Of a stretch of 33,556 nt of DNA, positions 1-8,025 are shown in pieces. The notes below the pieces were generated by a model that saw only the letters and a program-made list of their open reading frames with translations, was not told where the DNA came from and made no database searches. This DNA is from a virus: positions 1 to 33,556 of the IMG/VR virus record IMGVR_UViG_3300025853_000338; one strand, 5' to 3'. Position 1 is the first letter of the stretch; every line of letters starts with the position of its first letter. The position numbers were made by a program, and so were the translations under genes.

Positions 1-878
1 TCTCCTGACTTGCTTTCTACTAGGGCTTGCCACTCACGCATGAACGTTTCCATGTCAGGCTTCTCAGTGTAGCTTACAGAGTTATTCGCTAACGCACGAT
101 GCGCTGCAGTCTCCCACCACTGACCTGACTTAGCGTGACGCATACGATCATCACTTAGGTTAGACAAACTAATCATAGCACTACGGCGTACACCACCTAC
201 TACAACGATCTGACCAATGAAGCACATCAAGTCGTGACACTCAATGCTAGATAGCCTACGTCCTTGTGCGTTCTTGAATGTTGCAATAGCAAAGTTAAAC
301 AGTTCAACTAAAGGCGCTGGGCCACTAGCTCTACCGCCAAACGTTTTAAGTCTAGACCCTGCAGGACGTACCAAACCTATGTCCCACTGAGGGATTTCAC
401 CAGCCCAGAGGAGTGCCAACAATTGTCTGAAAGCTTTAGCCCAACCTTCCTTACTGTCTTTGACAACGATTGTAGTTTCACTGTCGAACAACTCAGGGAC
501 TTCAGGGAGTTTACTAACAAACTGACGCTCAACACTGAAGCCAACACCAGTACCGCACAAGAGGATAAACATAGCCTCGTCGAAGGACTTAGGGTCATCT
601 ACGGGTAGGTAACTACAGTTATACCCTGCAGTATTATCACGAGCTAGAGCAGGGCCAGCAGTCATCATAGCTCGCATAGATGGCATAACATCTAAGCTTA
701 GAATAGCGTCACGCATCTGATCTACGTAGCTATCATGCCCTGCCTTAGGGCGTACAACGTTATTCATGTAGCGCTCTACTGTTTCACTCCAAGACTCACG
801 CCCTTTGTTATCAAAGTATTTAGCGTACCTAGACTTGTGAATGAATGACTGATAGTCAGTCGGTAAGTAATTATCCAT
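1..878 (-). CDS. nrdJ: Class II (B12-dependent) ribonucleotide reductase, N-terminal part
   Basis: Reduces ribonucleotides to deoxyribonucleotides for phage DNA synthesis, using adenosylcobalamin. The gene starts with ATG at 878-876 and is open to the left edge, so only about 292 N-terminal residues are seen. Recognisable are PSMRAMMTAGPA (residues 66-77), the NCSY segment with a probable redox cysteine (C88), LLCGTGVGFSVERQ (107-119) and RRSAMISLSNLSDDRM (231-246). These fit the monomeric ribonucleoside-triphosphate reductase type. The catalytic thiyl-radical cysteine and the C-terminal cysteine pair lie outside the window. The start overlaps the mazG stop by one base (TAATG), suggesting coupled translation. 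The B12 requirement means the host must make or import cobalamin. Family call is confident; monomeric versus dimeric subclass is less certain. Confidence 0.9.
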   Translation of the reverse strand, partial: MDNYLPTDYQSFIHKSRYAKYFDNKGRESWSETVERYMNNVVRPKAGHDSYVDQMRDAILSLDVMPSMRAMMTAGPALARDNTAGYNCSYLPVDDPKSFDEAMFILLCGTGVGFSVERQFVSKLPEVPELFDSETTIVVKDSKEGWAKAFRQLLALLWAGEIPQWDIGLVRPAGSRLKTFGGRASGPAPLVELFNFAIATFKNAQGRRLSSIECHDLMCFIGQIVVVGGVRRSAMISLSNLSDDRMRHAKSGQWWETAAHRALANNSVSYTEKPDMETFMREWQALVESKSG

Positions 879-1240
879 TATCGTTTATCCCCATTACCTT
901 TTATAGTTCCTCTTTCTTGTCGATCTTTTAACTTCTTTAAATTATTCCTAGCTATGTCTGAAAGGTCTACATTTAAGTCACGGCACAGTGCTGCTATGTA
1001 CCACAGGCAGTCACCTATCTCGTCCGAAATACCTTCACGATCAAAGCTACCATCCCGTAAGATCTTCTTTACTTTGTTAGCTACCTCACCTGCCTCTGCT
1101 GCTAAGCCCAGCGCAGGGTAGATAACTTGATGTTCTACTTTGTAGATAGCAGTGGATGCTGCCATTTCTTGATACTCGTTTAGCAAGTAATCAACATCGT
1201 TAAACCTTTTGAAAGCATCAATATCTTCTTGACTGATCAT
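878..1240 (-). CDS. mazG: MazG-like nucleotide pyrophosphohydrolase
   Basis: A 120-aa protein with the all-alpha NTP-PPase fold signature. ExxE (E49, E52 in GLAAEAGEV) and ExxD (E74, D77 in DEIGD) are the metal-binding acidic residues expected of MazG-type enzymes that hydrolyse (d)NTPs to monophosphates. Phage MazG proteins are thought to adjust nucleotide pools or the (p)ppGpp response; the substrate cannot be read from the sequence. It lies directly upstream of the ribonucleotide reductase with a TAATG overlap, so both belong to one nucleotide-metabolism operon. The start is preceded by GGAGAG. The length is that of a single-domain MazG. Confidence 0.88.
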   Translation of the reverse strand: MISQEDIDAFKRFNDVDYLLNEYQEMAASTAIYKVEHQVIYPALGLAAEAGEVANKVKKILRDGSFDREGISDEIGDCLWYIAALCRDLNVDLSDIARNNLKKLKDRQERGTIKGNGDKR

Positions 1241-1241
1241 A

Positions 1242-1412
1242 CTACCATCTCTCCTTTACATTTAATTTATCTATCTCTACATCATCTATGTCGTGGAACG
1301 TATTGTGTATTAGATCATATAAGTCTTCTGTATGTGCATCCTCTACAAGCGATAAGATATTACCATCTTCTTCTACTTCAAGAGTGAAGGTAACACTAAA
1401 CTTCTTTCTCAT
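1242..1412 (-). CDS. Small acidic protein, 56 aa, function unknown
   Basis: A short gene between the DUF3310 gene and mazG. Its ATG (1412-1410) overlaps the TGA of the upstream gene in an ATGA junction, and a GGAGAGA Shine-Dalgarno lies just before it. The product begins MRKKFSVTFTLEVEEDG and is acidic afterwards (many D and E), with a predicted beta-strand opening. It ends a few bases before the mazG ATG. Tight packing, a good ribosome-binding site and a coding-like sequence make it a likely real gene; I do not recognise the family. Confidence 0.65.
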   Translation of the reverse strand: MRKKFSVTFTLEVEEDGNILSLVEDAHTEDLYDLIHNTFHDIDDVEIDKLNVKERW

Positions 1413-1636
1413 TTATGTCTCTCCTTGTAGTTATCAATGAGCCAACCTAGATACACCTTCGCTTTCTCTAAGTCTTCTAAACCATTCTTATACTCGTGAC
1501 GCCACATATACTTCAATACATTACCTGCCATGTATGCACTTGTGCCATGCATTGAGCTTGTCATAGCACGTATAGCTTCAATACATTCTATCCCTGCCTG
1601 ATTGTAGTGGATAGGTTTCGTTACTGGATCTGTCAT
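1409..1636 (-). CDS. DUF3310 family protein
   Basis: About 75 aa. It shows the pattern of the small phage DUF3310 family: an N-terminal DPVTKPIHYN segment, then ECIEAIRA, a glycine/asparagine stretch NVLKYMWRHEYKNG, and LEDLEKAKVYLGWLI. Members are common in phage replication regions and are sometimes labelled nucleotide-kinase-like, but no activity is firmly established. The ATG at 1636 is preferred because TAGGG lies about 10 bases upstream and it directly follows the preceding stop; an alternative ATG at 1645 would add three residues and overlap that stop. The TGA overlaps the next start (ATGA). Confidence 0.75.
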   Translation of the reverse strand: MTDPVTKPIHYNQAGIECIEAIRAMTSSMHGTSAYMAGNVLKYMWRHEYKNGLEDLEKAKVYLGWLIDNYKERHK

Positions 1637-1637
1637 G

Positions 1638-1982
1638 TTAAGCATTCCCTAAAGTCTTAGTAAACCTAGTAAGTTTCACAACCTTACCGTCTGTCCCTTC
1701 TACCTCTTCATACATCTCTTTTACGTCATTGTCAAGACCCATTACTTCATTTCTGTAATCTTCTACCTCACGATATAAGTCTTCATCATCCTGTGCCATC
1801 TGTAAGAAAGCACCCATGAGTGTAGCTAAGTGAATGAGGTAGGCTAGATCCTCTACGCACATCTTATTGTTTTCACCTACGATTAAACCTGTAGCTAACT
1901 CTCCTGTCCAATCCCCTTTTTTGTCAAACTCTACAGGTGATAGTATCAGTGCAACTTCATCTTCTTCTATTGTGCGTGTCAT
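1638..1982 (-). CDS. Conserved-looking acidic phage protein, unknown function
   Basis: A 114-aa acidic protein. The N-terminal third looks beta-rich (VALILSPVEF, then a DWTGELATGLIVG strand pair), followed by helical segments (LAYLIHLATLMGAFLQM) and a strongly acidic coiled stretch (residues about 65-95) before a basic end. The pattern reminds me of unnamed proteins in other marine phages, but I cannot name a family. Its ATG overlaps the end of the endonuclease I gene by 4 bases, placing it in the same operon. No catalytic motif is visible. Confidence 0.6.
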   Translation of the reverse strand: MTRTIEEDEVALILSPVEFDKKGDWTGELATGLIVGENNKMCVEDLAYLIHLATLMGAFLQMAQDDEDLYREVEDYRNEVMGLDNDVKEMYEEVEGTDGKVVKLTRFTKTLGNA

Positions 1983-2434
1983 TTCTTTATCTTCTCCTTT
2001 AGGGTTATCGTCTTAGCTTTAATAACTCTACCCTTTTCTTTGAGCCATTCTTCGGGTATCACACGGTGCGCCCATATGAAACCATTCTTGTCACACCAAT
2101 TGCAGTACCTAGTCTTTGATCCCTTGTAAAGCTTAGCCATAGAGTTACTAAACACAAACCTTATGTCTAGCTCAGGGTGTTGCTTACGTACCTCTAAGTG
2201 CTTACGTCTGTCCTCACTATCAAAGATACCCTTAGTCTCAATGATGATACCATTGTCTAGCATAAAGTCAGGCGTATAAGTTCTATATCTCAAGTCTTCC
2301 CATTCAATCTTTAGAACCTCGTACCTGACTTTACTTTGCTTATCCTTTAGATACTCAGCTACTTCTCTTTCAAGACCGCTGCGGTATCGTCTAGAATTAT
2401 GTCTTCTCTGTTTCTTCACTGGCAATTGATACAT
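1979..2434 (-). CDS. Endonuclease I-like Holliday-junction resolvase (T7 gp3 family)
   Basis: A 151-aa nuclease with the PD-(D/E)XK arrangement of T7 endonuclease I: E22 in RSGLEREVAEYL, D56 in TYTPDF, and E66-x-K68 in IIETKG. The spacing is almost identical to the E20/D55/E65/K67 set of T7 gp3. Such enzymes cut branched DNA, resolving recombination intermediates before packaging and helping degrade host DNA. The N terminus is very basic (KKQRRHNSRRYR). The only early ATG lies 38 bases inside the upstream exonuclease gene, a long but in-operon overlap. It sits next to an exonuclease, as expected for a recombination and DNA-degradation pair. A CNWC pair occurs near residue 112. Confidence 0.88.
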   Translation of the reverse strand: MYQLPVKKQRRHNSRRYRSGLEREVAEYLKDKQSKVRYEVLKIEWEDLRYRTYTPDFMLDNGIIIETKGIFDSEDRRKHLEVRKQHPELDIRFVFSNSMAKLYKGSKTRYCNWCDKNGFIWAHRVIPEEWLKEKGRVIKAKTITLKEKIKK

Positions 2435-3272
2435 ACTCTACTGTTGGGGGTGTCTTACCACCTTTGTAAACTTTAGAAGGCAGAGCCTGTAAGTCAGGCC
2501 AGCATTTGTTCTTGTAGTCACACCATCCACACGTCTTGCATAGCTTCATGTTACCACTAGCCTTGCCTCTGTATGTCTCAGGCACAGCCTCAAAGCAGCG
2601 CTCAAAGGGTTTGTCTTTGTCTATGTAGTCATAGGTTTCCTCTATCTTTTCTAGTACGTGATCTGTATCAGCCTCACTAGCGGAGACATACTTAAAGTCA
2701 CCGTTAACTTTGTTAATTACCCACCAGCCACCGACTCCTTTGTCTGCTGCCTTAGCGTAACCTACAAGCTGTGACACATAACCAAACGTGTCATCACTGT
2801 TGAGGGTATGGAAGTCATTAAACTTATTCTCGTATGACCAAGGAGAGGCAGACTTAATATCATCTACCTTACCGTCAAGCACCATGTCGTACTCTCCGCT
2901 AATCTCCTTACCGTTACCTAAGTCTAGTGTAACCCTGTCGTTACCTTGGAAGTGTACCTTAGCACCACGAAGGATACCCTTGAACACAGCCTCTACTATA
3001 TCGCCTATCAACATGTTAATCTTGAAAGACACAGGCTTAGCTTCCGCTACATCAGGGTGGTTCTTCTGCATCCACAACTGACAGGTAGGACGCCCAATGT
3101 TGGACATCCTTAGTTTAAACTCACGTTTCTTTGCGTCATCCTGGAACTGTTTAGTAAGAGCTTCCTGCACATCAGCAGCTACCTCTGCGATAACTGGTGC
3201 TGGCATAGAAGCCTTACCGTCTAGGACATCACGAAGAAAAGAGTGTACTGCTATCTCCGCTACATGCTGCAT
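2397..3272 (-). CDS. RecB/Cas4-like PD-(D/E)XK exonuclease with probable Fe-S cluster
   Basis: 291 aa. The nuclease core shows GEYDMVLDG (D129), VDDIKSAS (D138-x-K140) and a downstream YVSQLVGYA segment with the glutamine typical of RecB/Cas4/AddB nucleases. One N-terminal cysteine (C64) and a C-terminal cluster (C245, C248, C251, C257) match the four-cysteine iron-sulfur staple of Cas4/AddB-type enzymes. The probable role is 5'-3' or 3'-5' digestion of DNA during replication, recombination or host-genome breakdown; HMO-2011-type phages carry an exonuclease here. It lies between the resolvase and the candidate ssDNA-binding gene, touching the latter by one base. Confidence 0.82.
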   Translation of the reverse strand: MQHVAEIAVHSFLRDVLDGKASMPAPVIAEVAADVQEALTKQFQDDAKKREFKLRMSNIGRPTCQLWMQKNHPDVAEAKPVSFKINMLIGDIVEAVFKGILRGAKVHFQGNDRVTLDLGNGKEISGEYDMVLDGKVDDIKSASPWSYENKFNDFHTLNSDDTFGYVSQLVGYAKAADKGVGGWWVINKVNGDFKYVSASEADTDHVLEKIEETYDYIDKDKPFERCFEAVPETYRGKASGNMKLCKTCGWCDYKNKCWPDLQALPSKVYKGGKTPPTVEYVSIASEETEKT

Positions 3273-4111
3273 TACTCAAAGTCCTGCACGTCTACGATGT
3301 TAGCTACGATTGCACTATCCTCATCAGAGATACGCTCTACGTTCTGCTCTTCCCACTTCTTGAGGATATACTCATTGCTACGCTGTACGTAGTCCATGAA
3401 GTTCTGCAGTACATCGTTATCCCCATCAGAGAAACCTACAGTAGCACCCAAGGAAGCTGACACTACAGCAAACTTAGTACCGTTAGGCATAGTGCGTTCT
3501 TCTGGTGTTAGAGTGATAAGGTTTTCTACTGGTGAGATACGCTTGCTCATAAGCTTGGTAATGGTAGCATCAATAGACTGTAAGCTCTCACGGTTCTTAA
3601 CATCATACACAAAAGGTACTTCTCCGTTGTGCTCTAGCACAGGATCACCACCCTCAACGAAGGCATCCTTGAACACAGCCATACCCATGAGCACCTTGTA
3701 ACGATTAACACTACGAATAAAGTCTTGCTGATCTTTAGGTAGTGCAGCAAAGTCTTTGATGTAACCTGACGGACGCCCTAAGTTAAACGTACCTTGAGTA
3801 TCTTTCAAGTCCATGTTCAGGTTGTTAGCCATCACAGATCGTTGGAACATATTGATAGAGCTATCCCATTTCTGCCAACGCTGACGCTCAACAAAGAAGC
3901 GAACATCCAAGCTACGTGCAAGGAACTGTTCGTCGCCTTTCTTAATCTTAAACACAGGAGAGTTAGCAACCTTACCTTCAACTACTTCTTGAATAACTCC
4001 AGTAGTTACACGATAAAGATCTACTGAATTAGATGTGTTAGTACTAGCTGAGAACCCCATTGCATCTGCGAGGTTCATGTTTTCTACACTGAGTGGAACT
4101 ATATTGTTCAT
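3272..4111 (-). CDS. Replication-module protein, candidate ssDNA-binding protein
   Basis: 279 aa, not recognised by any sharp motif. It is placed between DNA polymerase and the exonuclease and has a good ribosome-binding site (AAAAGGA). The C-terminal 20 or so residues are acidic and end in DVQDFE, which resembles the acidic, aromatic-ending tails of phage ssDNA-binding proteins such as T7 gp2.5; the body is mixed alpha/beta with basic and aromatic patches (VRFFVERQRWQKW near residues 70-82). Position plus tail suggest an SSB analogue, but this is inference. It could equally be an unknown recombination or DNA-annealing factor. Confidence 0.5.
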   Translation of the reverse strand: MNNIVPLSVENMNLADAMGFSASTNTSNSVDLYRVTTGVIQEVVEGKVANSPVFKIKKGDEQFLARSLDVRFFVERQRWQKWDSSINMFQRSVMANNLNMDLKDTQGTFNLGRPSGYIKDFAALPKDQQDFIRSVNRYKVLMGMAVFKDAFVEGGDPVLEHNGEVPFVYDVKNRESLQSIDATITKLMSKRISPVENLITLTPEERTMPNGTKFAVVSASLGATVGFSDGDNDVLQNFMDYVQRSNEYILKKWEEQNVERISDEDSAIVANIVDVQDFE

Positions 4112-4153
4112 GTATTATCCTTTTCAATTTTAGTTAGAAGCCATGTTATACCA

Positions 4154-6199
4154 CTAAACGTCCTTTGTGTCAAGCCAATTCGGACCTATCTTAGCTTCTA
4201 ATAGTAGTGGCACATTCATCTTTACGTTGTAGGCTTGCTCAATTAGTGAATCCAAACATTCATTTATGTCTGTAATTATTTGTAATACTTGATCTTTCTC
4301 ATTAGGATGTACGTCTATAACCATTGAGTCATGTACACTATTCACTATGCATGACTGAAAACTATTTAGTCTAGCGTCCATCTCGTTGAGTACGACAGGT
4401 ACTACATCACCCGTAGCAAAGCCCTGCACAGGGTAGTTCTTGATCATCGTGAAGTGTGACGGTGTACCGTTAGGCCTACGTGTAACCTCAGGGAAAGCAT
4501 ACTGTCTGCCACTGACGTTGGTGATCTTGTTGAACCTGATGGCCTCATCACCTAGCTTCTTGTGCCACTCTGCTATACCTTTGTACTTCTTATTGAAGTG
4601 CTCGTAGTATGCAGCCTCTGCCTTACTTCTACCATATCCAGTAGCACCGAAGAGTGGAGCAAAGGTGTGAGCCTTAGCGTCCTGCCTACCTGTTGGTTGA
4701 CCTGCATCACTGATAACCTTAGCAGTGTATGCGTGTACGTCAAACCCTGTGTTGATCTCTTCAATAGCCACCTTGTCCTGTGACAGGAACGCTGCGACAC
4801 GGAACTCAAGCTGTGCAAAGTCAGCCTCAATTATGGAGCCTTCGGGAAACCTAGACACGAACACTCGTTTAATAGGGAAGGTGCCGCCTCTTGGCATGTT
4901 TTGCATGTTGGGATTCCGTCCAGAAAATCTACCTGTATTGGTGATATGCTGGGTAAGGGTAACATGGAGTAGTCCGTCTTGTTTAGTGTGGGTGGAAATA
5001 CCATCGACAAAGCTAGACAGATAACTACTAATAGCAGAAAGCCTTTTAACATCTTCAAGGAAGTCCTTTGCTGATTCCATGTTGTGATTGTTAGCTGTTG
5101 CAATAAGCGCATCTAGTTTATCCTTTCCTGTAGCGAAGCCGTTGTAGCTAATCCATTTACGTGCGGGTGGTGGGTTGAACCCTAAGCCAGCCATCTCTTT
5201 AGTCTCTTTAAGTCTGTAGCCTTTACCGCCACAGTCAGGACAGGCATTACCTTTCTTAAAAGGTGTACCGTCTTTCTTAGTCTTAAATGTTTTACCTGTA
5301 CCATTACATGTACCACAGTGTAGCGCAACTGTCTTACGCATCAAGTCACTGTTAGCTTCTATGATACTCTTGTAGTCTGCTGCATTGTCAGCGTACTCAA
5401 ACAAGTCAGACCATTCTTTTTTGTTGTGTATCCTGCGACTGAAGATAACCTGAGATAGTTGCTCTGGACTGTTCAAGTTTATAGGGGTAGCCCCCATTAA
5501 CGCTCGCACTTTTGTAGACAGTCTCTGCTCAATATCGGATTTCTCTGCTTGGAACTCAGTCCTGACGTGTTGGAGGGCGGCTCTATCCACCCTGATTCCT
5601 GACATGTACATTCGTGCCAAAGTGCGGCAGGTGTTGAAGGTAATACCTTTGATACGGTTGAGGGAATCTGAGGTAGGCTCTGCGTAGTCTCTTTCGGCTG
5701 CTTCGTACAGTTCACCAGTAGTACGCAAGTCACACTCAAGGTAGTGACTAAGTTTATCCAACGGGATTTCATTTGTATTGTATCCTTTCTTGTAGTACTC
5801 TTTGAGTGTGTCATCCTTCTGATGATCTAGGTTCCTACGGATAGCGCACTGCTCTAGGCTTAGCGGTTGCTTCTGCCCACGCTGTAAGATATACTCAGCG
5901 AGCATGGTGTCATAGATGTCACCGTCATACTTGAAACCTGTAGCCCACAGCCATGACAAGTCATACTGTAAGTTGTGACCTATAAGTAGGGTTGTAGAGT
6001 CTAACCATCTCTGTAGTTTGCATTTGTTTTTCGTAGTGTCGTTACGCTCTGAGTGATCAAAGCAAAGCAGATCCTTATCGCCTGTTTCTAAGCACAACAC
6101 GCCTACCTCTGTAAGAGTATTGGCAGGTTCAAACGGATCGTTAAAGATCTTACCGTTACGTAATGTTATACTATTCTCTACGTCTAATACTCGTTTCAT
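4154..6199 (-). CDS. polA: Family-A DNA polymerase with DnaJ-like zinc module
   Basis: 681-aa replicative polymerase. The 3'-5' exonuclease domain has DxE (D6, E8), HNLQYD (N76, D80) and YxxxD (Y153, D157). A zinc module with paired CxxCxGxG motifs (C295/C298 and C320/C323) lies at about 290-330, before the palm. Polymerase motif A is EADFAQLEFR (D460, E465), motif B RQDAKAHTFAPLFG (R505, K509, F513), motif C VHDS (H623, D624). A DnaJ-central-domain insertion in this enzyme is the described hallmark of HMO-2011-type phages. No 5'-3' exonuclease domain is present. Its ATG overlaps the helicase stop (TAATG), so both are translated together. Confidence 0.95.
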   Translation of the reverse strand: MKRVLDVENSITLRNGKIFNDPFEPANTLTEVGVLCLETGDKDLLCFDHSERNDTTKNKCKLQRWLDSTTLLIGHNLQYDLSWLWATGFKYDGDIYDTMLAEYILQRGQKQPLSLEQCAIRRNLDHQKDDTLKEYYKKGYNTNEIPLDKLSHYLECDLRTTGELYEAAERDYAEPTSDSLNRIKGITFNTCRTLARMYMSGIRVDRAALQHVRTEFQAEKSDIEQRLSTKVRALMGATPINLNSPEQLSQVIFSRRIHNKKEWSDLFEYADNAADYKSIIEANSDLMRKTVALHCGTCNGTGKTFKTKKDGTPFKKGNACPDCGGKGYRLKETKEMAGLGFNPPPARKWISYNGFATGKDKLDALIATANNHNMESAKDFLEDVKRLSAISSYLSSFVDGISTHTKQDGLLHVTLTQHITNTGRFSGRNPNMQNMPRGGTFPIKRVFVSRFPEGSIIEADFAQLEFRVAAFLSQDKVAIEEINTGFDVHAYTAKVISDAGQPTGRQDAKAHTFAPLFGATGYGRSKAEAAYYEHFNKKYKGIAEWHKKLGDEAIRFNKITNVSGRQYAFPEVTRRPNGTPSHFTMIKNYPVQGFATGDVVPVVLNEMDARLNSFQSCIVNSVHDSMVIDVHPNEKDQVLQIITDINECLDSLIEQAYNVKMNVPLLLEAKIGPNWLDTKDV

Positions 6200-7458
6200 T
6201 AAGCCATGTACCTCGCTCTTGCTCCATCCAACTCACAGTGTACAACACCATGCCATCCACCACGTAGCTTGTTCTTAGCTATGTTCAAGTGGCGCTGGGT
6301 TTGATTGTTTGTACTTACATCATTAGGATCTATAGTAGCTGTGTGTATCTTACCTTCGTTTAACTCAGGGTTCTTAGAGATCAACACCATCAGGTCTGCC
6401 TCTGCAGCCTTACCTGTTTTACTACCTTCTAACATTGATTGATCCACGTACACCTTACCTTCCGCTACTGCTGATAGCTGTGACATCCATATGATTGCAC
6501 AGTCATACTGCTTAGAAATGTTCCTAGCATGTATCGCTGCCTCTTTCAAGTACACATCTGACTTATCTGTATTACGTGTTGCAAATTTATCACCCATGTC
6601 TAGCACCAAGATGTCAGGCTTGTATGCCTTGACGATAGCTTCAACCCAAGACATGTCCTTACCTGTGCTGTCATAGATCTTGATGTTGTCATGCACTGGT
6701 TTGTATCGTGTGTTAGCTAGGGCGTAGTTACCCTTGACTTCTTCCATTGACATGTCCGTAGCTGCACTGAGATACCTAGCACCTACACGAGAGTAGTGCT
6801 CCTCGTTACACAGGATGATACACTTGGCACCCTGCCTGGCGAACCCACCCTCAGAGGCGATAAGAGAGGCGTGGAAGCTGGTCTTACCTGTGTTAGGCCT
6901 TGCACCTACAATCACTAAGTGACCACCGCTGATACCCTCTACACGGTTGCGTAGGGATGGGATGTTGAATTGCCACTTAGACTGAATGTCATTGGCCTCT
7001 AGTAAACTATCAATAGAGATGTCACCCCAATCAACCTTGAGGTTAGGCATAAAGTCATCTTGATAGTCGGACAGTAGCTTACGCATAGGCTCTAAGGTAT
7101 TCTCTGATCCATTGACATACTGGAAGCCTAGCTTAGCTATCTCTTCTCCTACTAGCTGCTGGAATAACTTAGCTAATACTTCTTGTGCAATGTCCTTTGA
7201 TAGAGACTGCTCATGTCCTATCTTCTTGAATAGATCCTTGTACATATCTTTGTTGGATGTAGTAAGAACGTTACGTGTAAAGAACAGCGCTTCAAGTTCA
7301 GCAGGTGTAATGGTCTTATCGTACTGCTGCATAGCGTAGTCTAAGGTGTTCTTGATCTTACGAACCTCTTTAGTAAAGAGCTTGTCAGGAGTGCGGATAC
7401 CTTTATGGTTCTCATAAAAGTCCTTGTCCATCAAAGTTCTAATCAGTGCTAATTCCAT
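6199..7458 (-). CDS. DnaB/gp4-like replicative helicase
   Basis: 419-aa RecA-fold ring helicase. Walker A is GARPNTGKTS (residues 185-194), a catalytic glutamate lies in CNEEH (219/220), Walker B is ILVLDMGD (283-290), and a sensor glutamine is in WMSQLSA (Q327). The C terminus has KNKLRGG, typical of DnaB-type arginine-finger regions. The N-terminal 150 residues are helical and do not contain a primase; priming is encoded separately at 9282-10109, unlike the fused T7 gp4. The gene precedes polA with a one-base overlap and follows a small coiled-coil gene. The start ATG at 7458 lies 20 bases inside that upstream gene. Confidence 0.92.
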   Translation of the reverse strand: MELALIRTLMDKDFYENHKGIRTPDKLFTKEVRKIKNTLDYAMQQYDKTITPAELEALFFTRNVLTTSNKDMYKDLFKKIGHEQSLSKDIAQEVLAKLFQQLVGEEIAKLGFQYVNGSENTLEPMRKLLSDYQDDFMPNLKVDWGDISIDSLLEANDIQSKWQFNIPSLRNRVEGISGGHLVIVGARPNTGKTSFHASLIASEGGFARQGAKCIILCNEEHYSRVGARYLSAATDMSMEEVKGNYALANTRYKPVHDNIKIYDSTGKDMSWVEAIVKAYKPDILVLDMGDKFATRNTDKSDVYLKEAAIHARNISKQYDCAIIWMSQLSAVAEGKVYVDQSMLEGSKTGKAAEADLMVLISKNPELNEGKIHTATIDPNDVSTNNQTQRHLNIAKNKLRGGWHGVVHCELDGARARYMA

Positions 7459-7636
7459 TAGCTTTGTTCCTCTCTATAGCTCTCTTCCGTTCATCATCAT
7501 CAAACTCTCGTATGTTATTCTTGAGGTCTGATAACTCTTGGTCTTTCTTTCTTAACTGCTTTGATAGTAAATCATTTTCTTTCTTTAATTGTTTGATCTC
7601 CCATCTCATATCTTCTATTGTTCCAGCCATGCTCAT
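7439..7636 (-). CDS. Small coiled-coil protein, 65 aa
   Basis: Almost entirely one charged helix. Residues 8-45 show heptad-like leucine spacing (IKQLKKENDLLSKQLRKKDQ), followed by an acidic-basic tail. A strong GAGGAG ribosome-binding site precedes the ATG. It is encoded immediately before the helicase and overlaps it by 20 bases, so a helicase-associated or oligomerising role is conceivable, but that is inference. No family recognised. Confidence 0.6.
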   Translation of the reverse strand: MSMAGTIEDMRWEIKQLKKENDLLSKQLRKKDQELSDLKNNIREFDDDERKRAIERNKANGISTD

Positions 7637-7640
7637 AGTA

Positions 7641-7874
7641 CTACTCCTCTTCTAAACAAAAGCCACACATGTCATTCTGCGCTGGGCCACCACAGCTTAC
7701 ACATTTCTGCCATTTCTTTTTTACTCTGTTTGACTCTGATTCTAAACCAGCTTCTACTAATGTTATAAATCCTACGTTAAATACCGCTGCGAATGTCTCA
7801 GGGTCACACTCTACTTGTAGTGTAGCACTGCCATCCTCATGCTCTTCTACTTCTGTTACTTTTATTTCACTCAT
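7641..7874 (-). CDS. Small zinc-ribbon-like phage protein, 77 aa
   Basis: The N-terminal part looks like a short alpha/beta domain (IKVTEVEEHEDGSATLQV), and the C terminus carries two CxxC pairs (CVSC and CGFC) 12 residues apart, a likely zinc ribbon. It begins with ATG after GGAGTAAAG and overlaps the upstream membrane-protein gene by 8 bases. The combination is typical of small conserved phage proteins without assigned function. It probably binds zinc; a DNA- or protein-binding role is inference. Confidence 0.62.
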   Translation of the reverse strand: MSEIKVTEVEEHEDGSATLQVECDPETFAAVFNVGFITLVEAGLESESNRVKKKWQKCVSCGGPAQNDMCGFCLEEE

Positions 7875-8025
7875 CCTTTACTCCTATACATGGTAGCAAG
7901 ATAGTCTGCTTACAGTAACGTGGGAACTCGTCATATGTCATAGCAATTAATACAGGTAGACCTGCTATTATAAATGCGACTATGGCAGACGCCTTGATTG
8001 CACCACTAATATTACCTCTCATCAT
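7867..8025 (-). CDS. Small single-pass membrane protein, 52 aa
   Basis: The start is taken at 8025 because the ATG forms an ATGA overlap with the thyX stop and has GGGAGA 6-7 bases upstream; a longer reading from 8049 would overlap thyX by 28 bases. The product begins MMRGNISGAIKAS and has one hydrophobic helix (roughly residues 10-29, SAIVAFIIAGLPVLIAM), then a short tail with two cysteines. Probably inserted in the host inner membrane. Function unknown. Confidence 0.55.
   Translation of the reverse strand: MMRGNISGAIKASAIVAFIIAGLPVLIAMTYDEFPRYCKQTILLPCIGVKDE

Noticed and set aside
423-608. Plus-strand 61-codon frame
   Set aside because: Antisense to the ribonucleotide reductase, whose minus frame shows the conserved motifs.
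4573-5814. Several minus- and plus-strand open frames within polA
   Set aside because: They are out-of-frame shadows; only the 681-aa frame shows polymerase motifs.
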